A stretch of DNA of 64,000 bases from Simmondsia chinensis (taxonomy: Eukaryota; Streptophyta; Magnoliopsida; Caryophyllales; Simmondsiaceae), in contig JAGTTD010000001.1 of the NCBI GenBank assembly GCA_018398585.1, positions 8,558,501-8,622,500 on the forward strand. Direction: 5' to 3'. The notes beneath the pieces were generated by a model. That model was given only the letters and a program-made list of their open reading frames with translations, had not been told where the DNA came from and did no database searches. Of the stretch, positions 12,301 through 23,086 are shown one piece after another. Positions within the stretch are counted from its first letter, which is position 1, and each line of letters begins with the position of its first letter. The translations under genes and the position numbers were made by a program.

Positions 12301-15300
12301 TAGAGAGACTGTTTCCGAAGGGCCCATGCTTAACTTCGGAGTTTTAATGGGATCAAGTCCACTAGTAAAACATATAATACCACCAATCTACACTTTCCAA
12401 GCTCTATAAATGATCATCATATGACAACTCAAAATTATAAAAATTGTTCTTCTGAAACAATGACAAAGTCTCCGTTCGGCTGTGAAGAGTTATCTTTTGA
12501 TGGAAACATATATTAGAAGAAAGTGTTTTCCAAAAAAAAATAATAATAATAAATATCATGTATAAATAGTTTTCATGTGATTAGTTTGATGTAAACATTA
12601 CTTTTCAGTTATAGCATTCACCGTAGCGGCATTCACTATTAGCCCCTATCCTCGTTCTTTAATTTGGACTTAAATAGATTTTTATCTTGTTTTAATGCAA
12701 ATGTAGTTTAGTTAACATGTCTAATTTGACAAAATATTTGTTCAAGATAAAACTTGGACAAAACTAATAAATTTGGTTTAAGACTAGATTGAATCGGTAT
12801 GGTAAAATTCATTCTTCAGTCTTAGATTTGGGTCTGGTTTGAGTGTGAAGCAACGAGCACCTGAGCTGCTTTAAATAGTGACAGCCAAGCTAAATAAGAA
12901 AATTGGAATTTCACATACAGGATCACTGCTAGCAGTGTGTTGAAGTATCAGTCTAAACTGTAAACCTAGATCAGAACTGACTATTTAGCCTATGAGTTAA
13001 CTGAAGTAATTGTTATCTAGTTTTTTCTCAATCCTTGAATCGGACCCTTATTGATCTTCGGCCTGTTGCGATTTAGGAGTAAATCAATTGAGATTTTTAA
13101 AATATAAAATTGCAGCCAGGAAAAATCAAATCAAACCATATAATTCGGTCTAAGATCAAACCTGACTAGTCATATTACCTTTAATGATCTATAATCCCAT
13201 CTAGTTTATTTTGGTCCAATCCATTATCTAGACCAATGTATACGTAGAAGCTTTTTAGGCCGCTTGGAATAGTAACTCAACTTCTTAGGTGATAACCTAC
13301 TTAGGTGATACTAGTAACTCAACTTCTAAGAAACCGTGTGTTTGAACCTAATCTACATGAGATGAATCCAACAGAACTGAATTATCAAAACATGACTAAG
13401 ATCAGAAATTAAAGAATGAACCAGGAAAAGAACTGGATACCAAAAATGAACCAACCCGAACAAGAACAATCTCAGGATGTTGGTAGTGCTGAAATATGCA
13501 TTCTAACCTGACTAGAATCTAAAAAAGATTCTTGAAAACGAACCAGGAGACTATCAACTGACTAGAGATAGGGCTAGGAGAGAGGCAAGGCCTCCCTAAT
13601 GATTAGGATACAGCTCGGTGCATAGTGTATGCCTTGGTTGCCCTTTAGTATATAGAATCAGAATCTTTGAGCTTCAAGCAGGCTATCTAACAGCACCATT
13701 CTGCAAAATGGCAGGATGCGTTGAGGGTGGAAATGGATTCCTTAGTGAAGCACAGGACTTGGTCACTAGTGCCCAAAGCCGACGGGTAAGAATCTAGTGA
13801 AAACCAAGTGGAATTACAAGACTAAGGAACATTGTTCACCTTTTGAGAAAAACATAGGTTTAAGGTTAGGCTTGTAGCTAAAGGTGTCCTGCAGCATAGA
13901 AGCATGGATATCACAGGGAGGGAAGCACATCACCATTAGGGTGTCAATGAAGTGACGGACTAGGATAACCTGGATTTGGAATAGTAGTTAGACGTAACTA
14001 TTGCTTGTTTGCATGGGGAGCTTGGAAGGAGCTCTACATGGCTTAGCTTGTGGGTTTTGTTGAAACCTCGGAACGCTGGCCTGGGACGTAGGCTCGGATA
14101 GTCCTTATACGGACTGTAGCTGTCCCCATGGCAAATGGGAAAAGCGGTTCCATGACTTCTTGGTAGAAGTAGGGTAACTAGGTGAATTCATGATGAGTGC
14201 TTCTGTGTGAAAATTGTGATTATTGATTCTATGTTATACTTGTCTATGTTGATGATATGTTGATAGCTAGTCGATGCATGCCTGGAGATTGTTAACCTGT
14301 TGAGTATGTTAAACCGGATTAGATATGAAAAGACCTTGGTCCTGCTAAGTGGAATTAGGAATGGAGATTGGTAGTTGATCGAATGTTGAAAACGATAAAC
14401 TTATCTCAGTCTAATTACTTAGAGAAGGTCATTCATAGGTTTAACATGACGGCGGCTAAGGTTAGAGTTCACATAACAAGACAAATTTTCAGCAAATACC
14501 AAAATCTTAGGAATGATTATGAGGTGAGAGCAACGTTCCATAGGCTGATGCTATAGGGTCAATCATGTAGTCCATAACTTGTACCGGGCCTGACCGTAGC
14601 TTAACCAATCAGCGTGCTCTCTAGGTTCAGGGTGAATTTAGGGAAGGAGCACAGGGATGGAGTTAAGTGGCTCTTGGGAAATATATATTAAGGGTAGTTT
14701 GATGCTAGGACTTACGTTTGTGGGAATAGAAACCCAGGTCTCTTAGGGTCCACTGATGTCGATTTCGATGGAGATCTGGTCAAACGAAAGTCCAAGTGCT
14801 TCTACATGATCTCTTTGAATGGCCGAGATTGTTAGTTGGAGATCCAAGGTCCAGTCAATGACTGTGGTCAAATGACTGTAGTGGACTCCTGGAGCAAACG
14901 GATGCCATTAAAGAGGGAATTAGGCTAAGTAGATTTCTGGAGGAATTAAACTTAGGCTAGGAATTCCAGGGATATATGGATAGCCAATCAGTGTTAGCAT
15001 TTTGCAAGAACACTGTATTCCATGATAGGAGTATGCATGTAGCTATCACGACGCATTTCGTGATGGAATAGTTAGAGAACGATAGGGTAGAGTTGCTGAA
15101 AATTTGAACGGATGAAAGATCTAGCTGATATGAGAACTAAAGCCGTGTCCCTGAACAAGTTAATGGGGTTCATTAACTTGGTTCAGGTCTCCTGTGTTTC
15201 AGGAGGAGAATCAGGACCAAAACCAAAATGTTTTGCCCCCCTATTACTAGAGTGAGTCCAGTAGTTAGACTAATTAGTAACCAAGTGGAGAATTGTTGGA

Positions 15301-18231
15301 ATTTGGTTCTTAAATAGTCTAAACTATGTCCGAGTACAATGGCCAGAGAGAGCTAAGCTATTAGTTGCAAACAGATTTTGGCGGATAAAACGTAAAATAC
15401 TTAAGTGAGGAATTTTACTTAGATCAAAATGTGTTTTGTATTTAAGTAAAATAAATTAAGTAAATATAATAAATTAATTTAAGTATTTTTTTTTTAACCG
15501 TTGGAAACAACAGCATGAAGCTTCCTTGGGAAGCTTCCCATTTTTCCCTCAGCTCTGCCAGGTGTCGCCACGTGAGTGGCTGGTTTTGTGGTGAAATCTG
15601 GGCTCTTCATTTGTGCTTGATCCAACGGCCCTTGTGTGCTTCACATGGATGGCCATTTGCTAATAAAAAGGGAGTTTGAAGAGAGAGGGAAAAAAAAAAG
15701 TGTGGGTCATTTTTGGGGTTATTTTCACCCGGTTCTCTCTCTCTCTCTCTCTCTCTCTCTCCCCTCTCTTGGTGCTTCTTCAACCTCTATGGAGTGTTTC
15801 TAGGGTTTGACCTAGGGATTTCCGGTGCCTAAACCTAGCAGGTAAGGGATGGAGCTCGCCGGTGCTGGGAACCACGAAGGCGGATCGTCTCGGGGATCTG
15901 GGATCGTGATGGTATAGCAGCTACCTGGCTCGGAGTTGGTAAATTTCTCTTACCCTCTCTTTTATTCTTTACTGATTCGGTTGTAAAGGGTTGTATAAAG
16001 AGAGGTTTGTAACTAATAGCTTAGGGTGCGATGTGGAAAGCGCCTTGTACCATTTACGCAGTTGTAAAGCTTAAATGATTAATAAAATAGAGCTCTCTAG
16101 TGGTAGGGGGACCGTGGAGTAGGCCATTTAGGGCCGAACCACGTTAAAATCGTGTGTACTATCTTTATTTCGTTACTGTCTTCTATCGTCGCATGTAATC
16201 TTGAATCAAAGCTTAGAGCCTCAGTTTTAAAGACCACCGTTTACAAGATCCTAAAATAAACTAAGTTATTGTTGAAGTTAAAACCGGATTTAAGATGATA
16301 ACCTAAAAACAGTAAAGTTAAAACAATGGGTTTTGGAACTTAGGCTGTAAAGAGGTTAGATTTTATCAGATCAACTTTAATAAGAGTGTTTTGAGAACTT
16401 TAACTAGATAGAAATTGGTTTTAGAACTCTGAAGAACACCAACAAGAAGAAAAGTCATTTTTCACCCTTCAAAAAATCTTTTCCTTAACAATGCGTGCCA
16501 AACAACGAAAAGAAGAAAACTAATTACCAGAATCTATTTTTACCTCAAAACAAACAGACCCTCGGAATATCCAACATGGATGAAATTCATTTCCACATTG
16601 CAATTGCAGGTGACAAATATTAACCGAGTAAAAATATAATTTCTCTGATTCGTATCATACCTGCATTGTGTAGGTCTTGCCACTACCAGTAGCCCCATAA
16701 GCAAACACAGTAGCATTGCACCCATGGAGGATCCCCGCTATCAATGGCCTCACTTCTTTTTCGAATATCCTCCCTATATTGTAATCTTCTTCCCCAAAGA
16801 AAGCATCCAACTTGTACCACTCATTCCGGCTAACACCACAAAGAATTGCGCAGAAAAAGGACAGAAATTAAGCAATCTAAAATCAGAATCCAGGATTAAA
16901 CACGATAATTGTTAATGGCTCCACGTATGAGTCCAGTAGGATTCCCACGTAAGATCATGAGAGAGACGATAAATGGAGTAATTTACACCCTCCGGCCCGA
17001 GGAAAACCGTTGCACGCCCTAGTCCCTCGTGTTTTTAATTTTGTTCAAATTTTTCTTTTATTTTTTAAGTTCATTCAAATTATTCCCTTTTTTTTTAACT
17101 TCGTTCATATTAATATCTCATTTTTTTTTTTCTTTTGTTTAAAATGGTCTATCCCTCTTTTTATATTTGCTGAAATTAAACCGTCACCTTTCAGTTTGTA
17201 TAAATTAGTCACTTATTTTTTAAGTTTGTTTAAATCAATCACTTATTCTTTTTTAATTCAAAATAGTCCTTTATATTTTTATATTTGTTCAAACTTGATC
17301 CCCAGTCTATCATTTTATTCGAATTGAGTCCCTCTTATTTTAAGTTTACTCAAATTATTCTCTCATCTTTTCTTTTGTTTAAAATAATCCCTAGTATTTT
17401 ATCTTATGATAAAATTAGTTCCCACATGTTGACTAAAATTAGTTAAATATAAAAAAGATGAGTAATGTGTCGTATATTTACATATTTTATACCTCATTCT
17501 TGCGACATATTCGGCTTTTACATGTGTGTTTTATTGTAATCTAAGTATATTTTGGCTTGAAGTCCAACAAAGCAGACAAAGGTTGAAAAATGACAAAATC
17601 AAGCAAAATTTAGGCATATTTAAAGACTACACTAAGAAATCCAACCACGTGTGTAAAAGAAGGACCCATCGAGTCAAAATTCGGTCTTACAATTTAAAAC
17701 AAGTAATAATTTGTAGATAGTTGATATATATTTTATAATATTATATATTATATAAATATAATATAATATAAATAAGTAATCAAATTTATCGTAAAATAAA
17801 GCATTAACAGCTATTTTAAAAAAAAAAAAAAAAAGATCAAGAATGAATTTGAGCATAATTAAAATGACAAAGAATCAATTCGAACAAAATAAAAGATAAG
17901 AGACTAATTTGAACAAATTTAAAAAGACTACAAACTAATTTGAGGAAAGGTAAAAAAATAAGGGAACAAAAAAAAAGTGAAATTGAGCTAACCTGGTGGC
18001 CTGATCTTTGAGACGGACGGCGACTTCATCGCCGGAATAGGGCAAAGAATCAAGAACAGAGACGCATGAAACTGGAGTGCCGTTCGAAGATGCAATTTCT
18101 CGAGCAAGAAAAGGGCGAACCCTAACGATGACCCTCACCTTGGAGACAATGGCATTCTGCGAAGATTTAAGTGAGATTGCAGCACAATTCAGCTTCTTCG
18201 GTGTCTTCAAATCGGAAATTAGGGTTTCCAT
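6317..18231 (-). CDS. Kinesin-10 family motor protein (KIN-10, KIF22/Kid-like), 14 exons
   Basis: A microtubule plus-end-type motor of the Kinesin-10 family, expected to act on chromosomes or spindle/phragmoplast in mitosis. Exons (descending): 18231-17993, 16829-16661, 10701-10311, 10107-9902, 9803-9493, 9182-9119, 9029-8904, 8790-8706, 8589-8300, 8222-8176, 8089-8068, 7363-7301, 7214-7176, 6361-6317. Every junction is GT-AG and phases agree, giving 698 residues. Seen: [10 protein letters not shown] at the motor start, P-loop GATGSGKT (125-132), switch I SSRSH (234-238), switch II DLAGNE (264-269), the neck-proximal [13 protein letters not shown], and [15 protein letters not shown]. Residues 651-684 ([13 protein letters not shown]...[11 protein letters not shown]) form a helix-hairpin-helix as in Kid/KIF22. 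The ATG at 18231 is chosen because no upstream ATG is in frame. Subfamily (10A/B/C) is not settled; the HhH tail favours a 10C-like member. No breaks are seen. Confidence 0.93.
12199..12362 (-). mobile_element. SINE, minus strand, with partial 5S-rRNA-like head
   Basis: Read on the minus strand the element starts with a stretch matching the middle of plant 5S rRNA (12328-12360, including tgatcccatta and ctccgaagttaagc), continues into a body with gaaacagtctctctac and ggtaagactac, and ends in gcactggg followed by TTG repeats (CAA repeats on the plus strand, 12203-12219). The body and TTG tail are those of the widespread plant Au-like SINE type. It lies in kinesin intron 2, in the same orientation as the gene. 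I could not define a convincing TSD. Confidence 0.6.
13530..15293 (+). pseudogene. Degenerate Ty1-copia pol (RT and RNase H) in kinesin intron 2
   Basis: Scattered frames give [22 protein letters not shown], a ruined YVDD region near 14230-14260, then [16 protein letters not shown] (14398-14446), a damaged RNase H, and a terminal part with DRSMHVAI. Order and spacing are those of Copia reverse transcriptase to RNase H. There are many stops and frame changes, so this is old. A purine-rich tract (ccaagtggagaat, 15281-15293) precedes the LTR, as a polypurine tract should. Gag, integrase and 5' LTR are not found. It runs antisense to the kinesin. Confidence 0.7.
15294..16200 (+). mobile_element. 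3' LTR of the degenerate Copia element (right end approximate)
   Basis: It begins tgttggaatttg directly after the polypurine tract, contains a long CT microsatellite (15734-15761), a possible promoter region and AATAAA-like signals near 16078-16085, and carries gtggagtaggccatttagg and gaaccacgt, wording common in Copia LTR 3' parts. No second LTR is present in the intron, so the right boundary and TSD cannot be fixed. Confidence 0.55.
15734..15761. repeat. (CT)n microsatellite
   Basis: Fourteen uninterrupted CT dinucleotides within the intronic Copia LTR. Length is likely polymorphic. Confidence 0.9.
17010..17965. repeat. T-rich/A-rich foldback repeat in kinesin intron 1
   Basis: The left part (17030-17420) is a degenerate minisatellite of words such as tttaagtttgttcaaattaatc. 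The right part (17850-17960) carries the complement (aatttgaacaaatttaaaaagac), so the two arms could fold. This is typical of a common class of long inverted AT-rich repeats in plants. No coding content and no clear TSD were found. Confidence 0.4.
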
Positions 18232-18360
18232 CTTCACACACACAGAGAGAGAGAGAGAGAGCAGAGAAGCAGAGAAGAAATGAAGGGGGGAAGTGACCGT
18301 TGAGTTCTCTGTGGGAACGTGTGTGGGGCTTTGTTCGAATTAACGGCACCGCTTTTGTTT
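18232..18360 (-). promoter_or_regulatory. Kinesin 5' UTR and proximal promoter with MSA-type (MYB3R) motif
   Basis: The leader next to the ATG is a CT/GT-rich tract (CT dinucleotides on the minus strand at 18244-18261). At 18294-18304 the minus strand reads ctcaacggtca, matching 10 of 11 positions of the mitosis-specific activator consensus YCYAACGGYYA. A second AACGG core lies on the opposite strand at about 18342-18346. MSA elements bind three-repeat MYB factors and drive G2/M expression of mitotic kinesins and cyclins, so the site suits the gene. I see no clear TATA box, and the transcription start is not determined. Confidence 0.5.
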
Positions 18361-18727
18361 GAAATTGAAATTGATGTTTATGTACTTTTGTGTTGGGTGA
18401 CTTGGCTCGTTGGTTCTCTGTGGTGCCAGTTGCTGTTATATTTTCCCCTGTCGAGTCTCAACTACTCTCAGAATATTGAACCACAAATTAAAATAATAAA
18501 GTATTAGAAAAATTATAGATTAGGTGCGAACAAAAGCGAAAAAATCAACAAAAACGATGACAAAATCAACACACCGATATATATGTAGAAACCCCTTCTC
18601 AACTAGAAGGAAAAATCACAGGACCCAATCGGGTACCACAGCCGCTATAAAATTTAAGGCTTACAATCTCTAATCATAAACCCCCCAAACCCCATATTAC
18701 AATCATCACCATCATCAGATATGACTA

Positions 18728-18898
18728 CAACAACAACAACAACAATAACAGTCCCAGTGCCTTGCGGCTCCCGCAGAACGCAGGGTCGGGGGAGGGGGGG
18801 TGATGTACGCAGCCTTACCCCTTCCGTCAGAAAAGGAGACTGTTTCCGGGGACCTCCAACCTGAAGTAGTTGAGTGCCTGCAGATAAACCCCTTCCGT
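18728..18898 (-). mobile_element. SINE (Au-like body, TTG tail) inserted in an LTR
   Basis: A 15-base duplication, catcagatatgacta, lies at 18713-18727 and 18899-18913, while the matching position of the partner LTR (about 23300) has no insert. On the minus strand the body reads ggtaaggctgcgtacatc, gcgggagcc and gcactggg and ends in TTG repeats. The head (cctgcagg.. to ggttggaggtcc) is not 5S-like and lacks a clear tRNA B box, so it may be 5'-truncated or a different subfamily. Confidence 0.8.
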
Positions 18899-19410
18899 CA
18901 TCAGATATGACTATTACGCAATAGGTCACCAACTCTCTTTCAATGTAGCTTAGAAAGGCAAGCCACTAGCCCACCCATAAGCTTTGGATAGAAGAAGCTA
19001 CAAAAAATGCTCAACACTCCAACAAGTTACCCAAGCATGACTCTTTTCATGCTCGGGGGAACCCACTCAACAACAAGACCTCACAAACAAATAAAATCTC
19101 ACAAACACTTACAAACAATTTTCTCACATCTCCCCCTACCTAAGTGCCCTGGGCACTCTTTTATAACAACCCACACTCTCTGCATTTTTCCTCTTTATTC
19201 TCTACACAACTCTTTTTTTCTACACTCTACAAACTCTTGCAACCCAACACCACTTATTTATGACCAAGACGAAAGGAAGACAACTTGATGCAACTTGTAG
19301 ATGGAAAATTAGGGAATGGGAAAGTTTATCATCCTTCCCTTAAATTTTATTACAAAAATAATGAAAACAAATGAGAAAAATTACTCAAATTCTCAGACCT
19401 AAGAAAAAGA

Positions 19411-19650
19411 AAGGAAAAAAAAAAAAGGAAGCAATATTCCCAGTGCCCCAAGGGCTCCCGCCTAAGCAGGGTCTTGGGGGAGGTACGTAGCCTTCCCCCT
19501 TCAGGGTTTCTGAGAACCCCCAACTTGAGGGGTGCAGCATGAAGACTTTCCAGGAGGTCACTCATCTTGGTGCTACTCTTGCCCAAGCACGCTTAACTTT
19601 GGAATTCTAATGGGATCCGGTACTTACGTGTTGGTATCCTCTTAGATCCG
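19411..19650 (-). mobile_element. Chimeric SINE: 5S rRNA head joined to Au-like SINE body
   Basis: Flanked by agaaaaaga at 19402-19410 and 19651-19659; the partner Gypsy LTR (around 22155) lacks the insert. Read on the minus strand, 19640-19527 is close to a full plant 5S rRNA: gtaccggatcccatta, aagttaagcgtgcttggg (A box and intermediate element), gagtgacctcctgg (C box), ending gctgcacccctc. It then enters the SINE body gaaggctacgtacctcc and ggcgggagccc, gcactggg, and a T-rich tail. The 5S internal promoter would allow RNA polymerase III transcription. 5S-headed SINEs (SINE3) are known from animals; I do not recall one in plants. Confidence 0.75.
19527..19640 (-). pseudogene. 5S rRNA-derived segment (SINE head)
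   Basis: About 114 bases corresponding to roughly positions 10-119 of 5S rRNA with scattered transitions. It is not a functional 5S gene: the first bases are altered, there is no T-run terminator directly after, and it is a single copy fused to SINE sequence. Confidence 0.75.
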
Positions 19651-20144
19651 AGAAAAAGAGAGAACTCTAGAACATATGAAAATAATTCTGAAAAATATGA
19701 ATGCTAAAGACCCTAACTAGCGCTATATTTAAATAGAGAAGCTTTCCTAACTAGACTCTAACTAATACGAATTTCAAATTAAATCCCTAATTGAGATCAA
19801 TGGTGAAGATTGCAATCCGTGTGCTTCATCTAACAATCCGTGTGATCTTTTTAAAATAATGACTAAAAATACAAATAAAATTAACTAATTTGATTCAAAA
19901 TCTAAGCTTTTCAAATTAAGTTCAAACTCTAGTTGTGTCTAACCTCATCTCGCCGCGCCTAGGATTCACCAAGCTCATTAAACCGCCAAGACCTATTCCA
20001 CCAAATATGGGCTGCATCGTCCTCCCTAGGTTGGAGAGAATTCGTCCTCGAATTCACAATGTATCATGTGGGTCATTCTCGCCAAGCTATGTCCCTGCGC
20101 AATTGACCCCCCATCTCACCAAACTCCATCTTGCTAAGCTCACC

Positions 20145-22025
20145 TAGTTGTGGTTTGTTGTCCCGGCTAATCCGCCAAGACTCACCCGCCAAATATGAAG
20201 GCAGGGCTACATCATCCTCTCCGAGTTGGAGAGAATTCGATCTCGAATTCGCCAGTTATACATCCAGCTCATTCCAGTTGCCAAAGTCAAGAGTGAGGTG
20301 CTTGATGTTGAAGCCTTCAATCCACTTGGTAGTCGTAGGCAGTAGACTCTTTTAAGGACACGCCATAGACCTATCTTGTCGTATCTCCATGCCGAAATCG
20401 CTCTTTTGTCAAGATTGCCCATGCCTGATCGCTAACCTGAAGTTCCTCTGTCTGGCCTCGTTTATCCCTCGCCAACTTGTACTTGGTGCTGTCCTCTTGC
20501 AACCTCGTACATGTATGCTCATGATGCTGGTGGTTTACCAAGCCGAAACAAGTGAACTCAGCTTGACACTACTCCAGATCCCATCCTTCAGCATTTTTGG
20601 CGTCAAAACATTGGAGTTGGTTCCCTAATGTCCTGCTCACCAACTTCCACATCGGCTTCCAAAGACTACACACAAACTGCATGTCCCTGTCCGACACAAT
20701 GTTGGCGGCCAAGCCATGCACCTACTTTGTGTGTAGCTCTTCTTGGATTTCAAAAATGATATTCCATCCATCTCCTGGCAAGGCACGACTGTGGTGGAAT
20801 TCGTCCTTCAAAATTGATCTGCTAGACATCATCGCCTTTTGCAACTGGCCTAGAAAATCATCCAATCTCGAAGCGGGTATTCGACATCCTACCGTGATCT
20901 TACTGACGAACTTGCTACCAAGGCATGTTTTCCAAGTTTCGTCCTTTGCTGGAGTCAAGGCAGCTAATCTGCCCTTCAAGTTCTCTCTGATGTATCTCTT
21001 AACGAGAAGCTTCCCAACTTGGCTCTTGATATCCTCATGCTCCACAAGGCTCACTTGAGAATGAGGCCATTTAGGTAACGCAACTTCTGGAATCCAATCC
21101 ACCTGGTATGGTACTCCCCTTGTTGGTGGTAAGAAATGCGTCAATCCTTCTGGACAAACCTCGATAAACTCCCCACCTCATCCGGCACTCCCTCCTTATT
21201 ATAGATGAGCTCATCAAATATAGGTGGAGAAGATAGATCAAGATGGGCTGGCTCATCAAAGATAAGCTCTCTCCTAAAATTCTCGTCTTAAACAAGCTTT
21301 GCTTTCATCGGCATAGCCATCTTTTTGTCCTCGCCAACTTCCATGGAGAGCAAGGTGCTAACTAGGAACTTTTGATCCTCAATTTTCTCAGGTCGTGGAG
21401 CCTCATCCTTTGTAGGAAACAAGACTATCCTTGTGCCTTCAATCATGAAGCTGTAGGTATTGCGTTTCTCATCGTAGATCGCGCCTTTGTCGAATTGCCA
21501 TGGGCGTCCAAACAATAAGTGGCACGTGTCCATGGTAACAACATTATACCATACTCAACCCCGGTACTTCGACCCAATCGAGAAATTAACAAGACAACGT
21601 TTAGATATCGTTACCTAATCTCCTCTCTCTAGCCATGATAAGTTATAAGGTTGCAAATGCTCCTACCTTTTCAACCCTATCTTCTGGACTGCTTCCTCGG
21701 AGATGGCATTCTCACAACTCGTAGAGTCAATGACTAGGTGGCATACCCTCCTGTCAATTGTACACGTCGTTTGGAAGGTGTTGTCTTGACACTATTCAGC
21801 TCTTTTTGCTTCCTTAGGCATGAAGCTAACCCACCGTCTTGAGGCTGAGCCATTAGTGTTTGGTTAGGACTCGCACCTAATTGCACCAAACATAGCTCGA
21901 TTCGCTAGAATATCTCTTCCAATTCCTTGGATCTCCTCTCGTTCTGACATTGAAAATCTTGCATATATGCGTCTTTGACGACAGCGTACCTCTGTCGCCC
22001 ACGGGCCATCTCAGAAGTCGTCCTA
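20145..22025 (-). pseudogene. Gypsy protease / reverse transcriptase / integrase remnants
   Basis: Minus-strand frames show protease-like text around 21640-21760 (IDSTSCEN), CHLLFGRPWQFDKG (21480-21530), and an RT block (20722-21144) with YIREN, LTPAKDETWKTC, ITVGCRIPASRLDDFLGQL. About 20700 the sequence passes straight to integrase text SDRDMQFV and WAILTKERF, then FEDEFSPT near the end. Stops interrupt each part. The RT active-site block is absent, so the element cannot copy itself. Confidence 0.72.
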
Positions 22026-23086
22026 AGCTTTGATACCAACTGATACAGTGCGTAAATGAAAAATTAGGGAATGAGAAAGTTTAACAGCCTTCCCTTAAAT
22101 TTTATTACAAAAATAATAAAAACAAAGGGGAAAAGTTACTCAAATTCTCATGCTCAAGAAAGAGAGAGAACTCTAGAAAATATGAAAATAAATTTGAAAA
22201 ATATGAATGCTGAAGACCCTAACTAGCCTTCTATTTAAATAGAGGAGCTTTCTAACTAGACTTAAACTAATACGAATTTCAAATTAAATCCTAATTGAGA
22301 TGAACGGTGGAGATTGTAGCAATCCGTGTGATCTTTTTAAAATAAAGACTAAAAATACAAATAAAATTAACTAATTTGATTTAAAATCTAAGCTTTCCTA
22401 ATTAAGGTCACTCTAGTTGTATCCAACCTCATCTCGCCAAGCTTATTAAACCGCCAAGACCTTTTTCCGCCAAATATGGGCATCACAACCCATGCTAGTT
22501 TACTTGTGGAGGTAAACTTCACACCCTACAAGTCTAGTCCTATACTCTTACATGACTTGCAAGAATAAACTTCCCATTGTTTTCATTTTTCTTTTTCATT
22601 TTCTTTTTTTTGTTTTTCGCATTTTCATATTTACACATATTAATTTTGAGGTAAAAATTACCCAAAATCTCCCCCTTATCTCAAAATTAATTTTTTTCTT
22701 ATATCCTTTTTTTTTTCTAGTTCTTTTACTCAATCTTTTTTTTTTTTTTGTTTTTCAAAATTTTCCTTCTTTTTTTCCTTCCTTGTTTTCCTCTCACCTC
22801 TCTTCTCTTCATATTTTTACAGAAACACTAAAAAATAAATAAATAAATAAAACCCCACCATCATATTCTAATATCAGGTGCACCACCATGATGACGTCTT
22901 CCACGAGCCACTAAACACTACCTTTGCCTTGCTTTTCTCCTCCGGCACGCTTTCTTCACCAGCCGACCTTGGTTCGATTTGGGTCGCCACTGACCCTTCT
23001 CCGCCAATTTGGACAACCTTCTCTAAGCCACCATATTTGAAACTCTTCTCTTAAAAATGCTTTTTCCAACTTGCTCTAATACCACT

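Larger units (their letters stand above)
19286..22485 (-). mobile_element. Internally deleted Ty3-gypsy element nested in the small LTR element
   Basis: LTRs at 22041-22485 (5' on the minus strand) and 19286-20016 (3', enlarged by a SINE) both run tgat...atca or similar. Flanks caact (19281-19285) and caacc (22486-22490) form a near-perfect 5-base TSD, and the unbroken partner LTR (23697-23710) shows the empty site. Next to the 5' LTR is ttggtatcaaagc (complement near 22027-22040), a primer-binding site one base off the initiator-Met type. The interior is only 2 kb: protease, a piece of RT, then a jump to integrase, so RT C-terminus, RNase H and much of integrase were deleted. Confidence 0.8.

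Noticed and set aside
18229..18243. Upstream GTG start adding four residues to the kinesin
   Set aside because: Nuclear plant genes start at ATG; the ATG at 18231 gives the expected N-terminus.
22671..23086. Short minus-strand open segment in the interior of the small LTR element
   Set aside because: It has an early stop after its ATG and no homology that I recognise; the length fits a non-coding TRIM interior.
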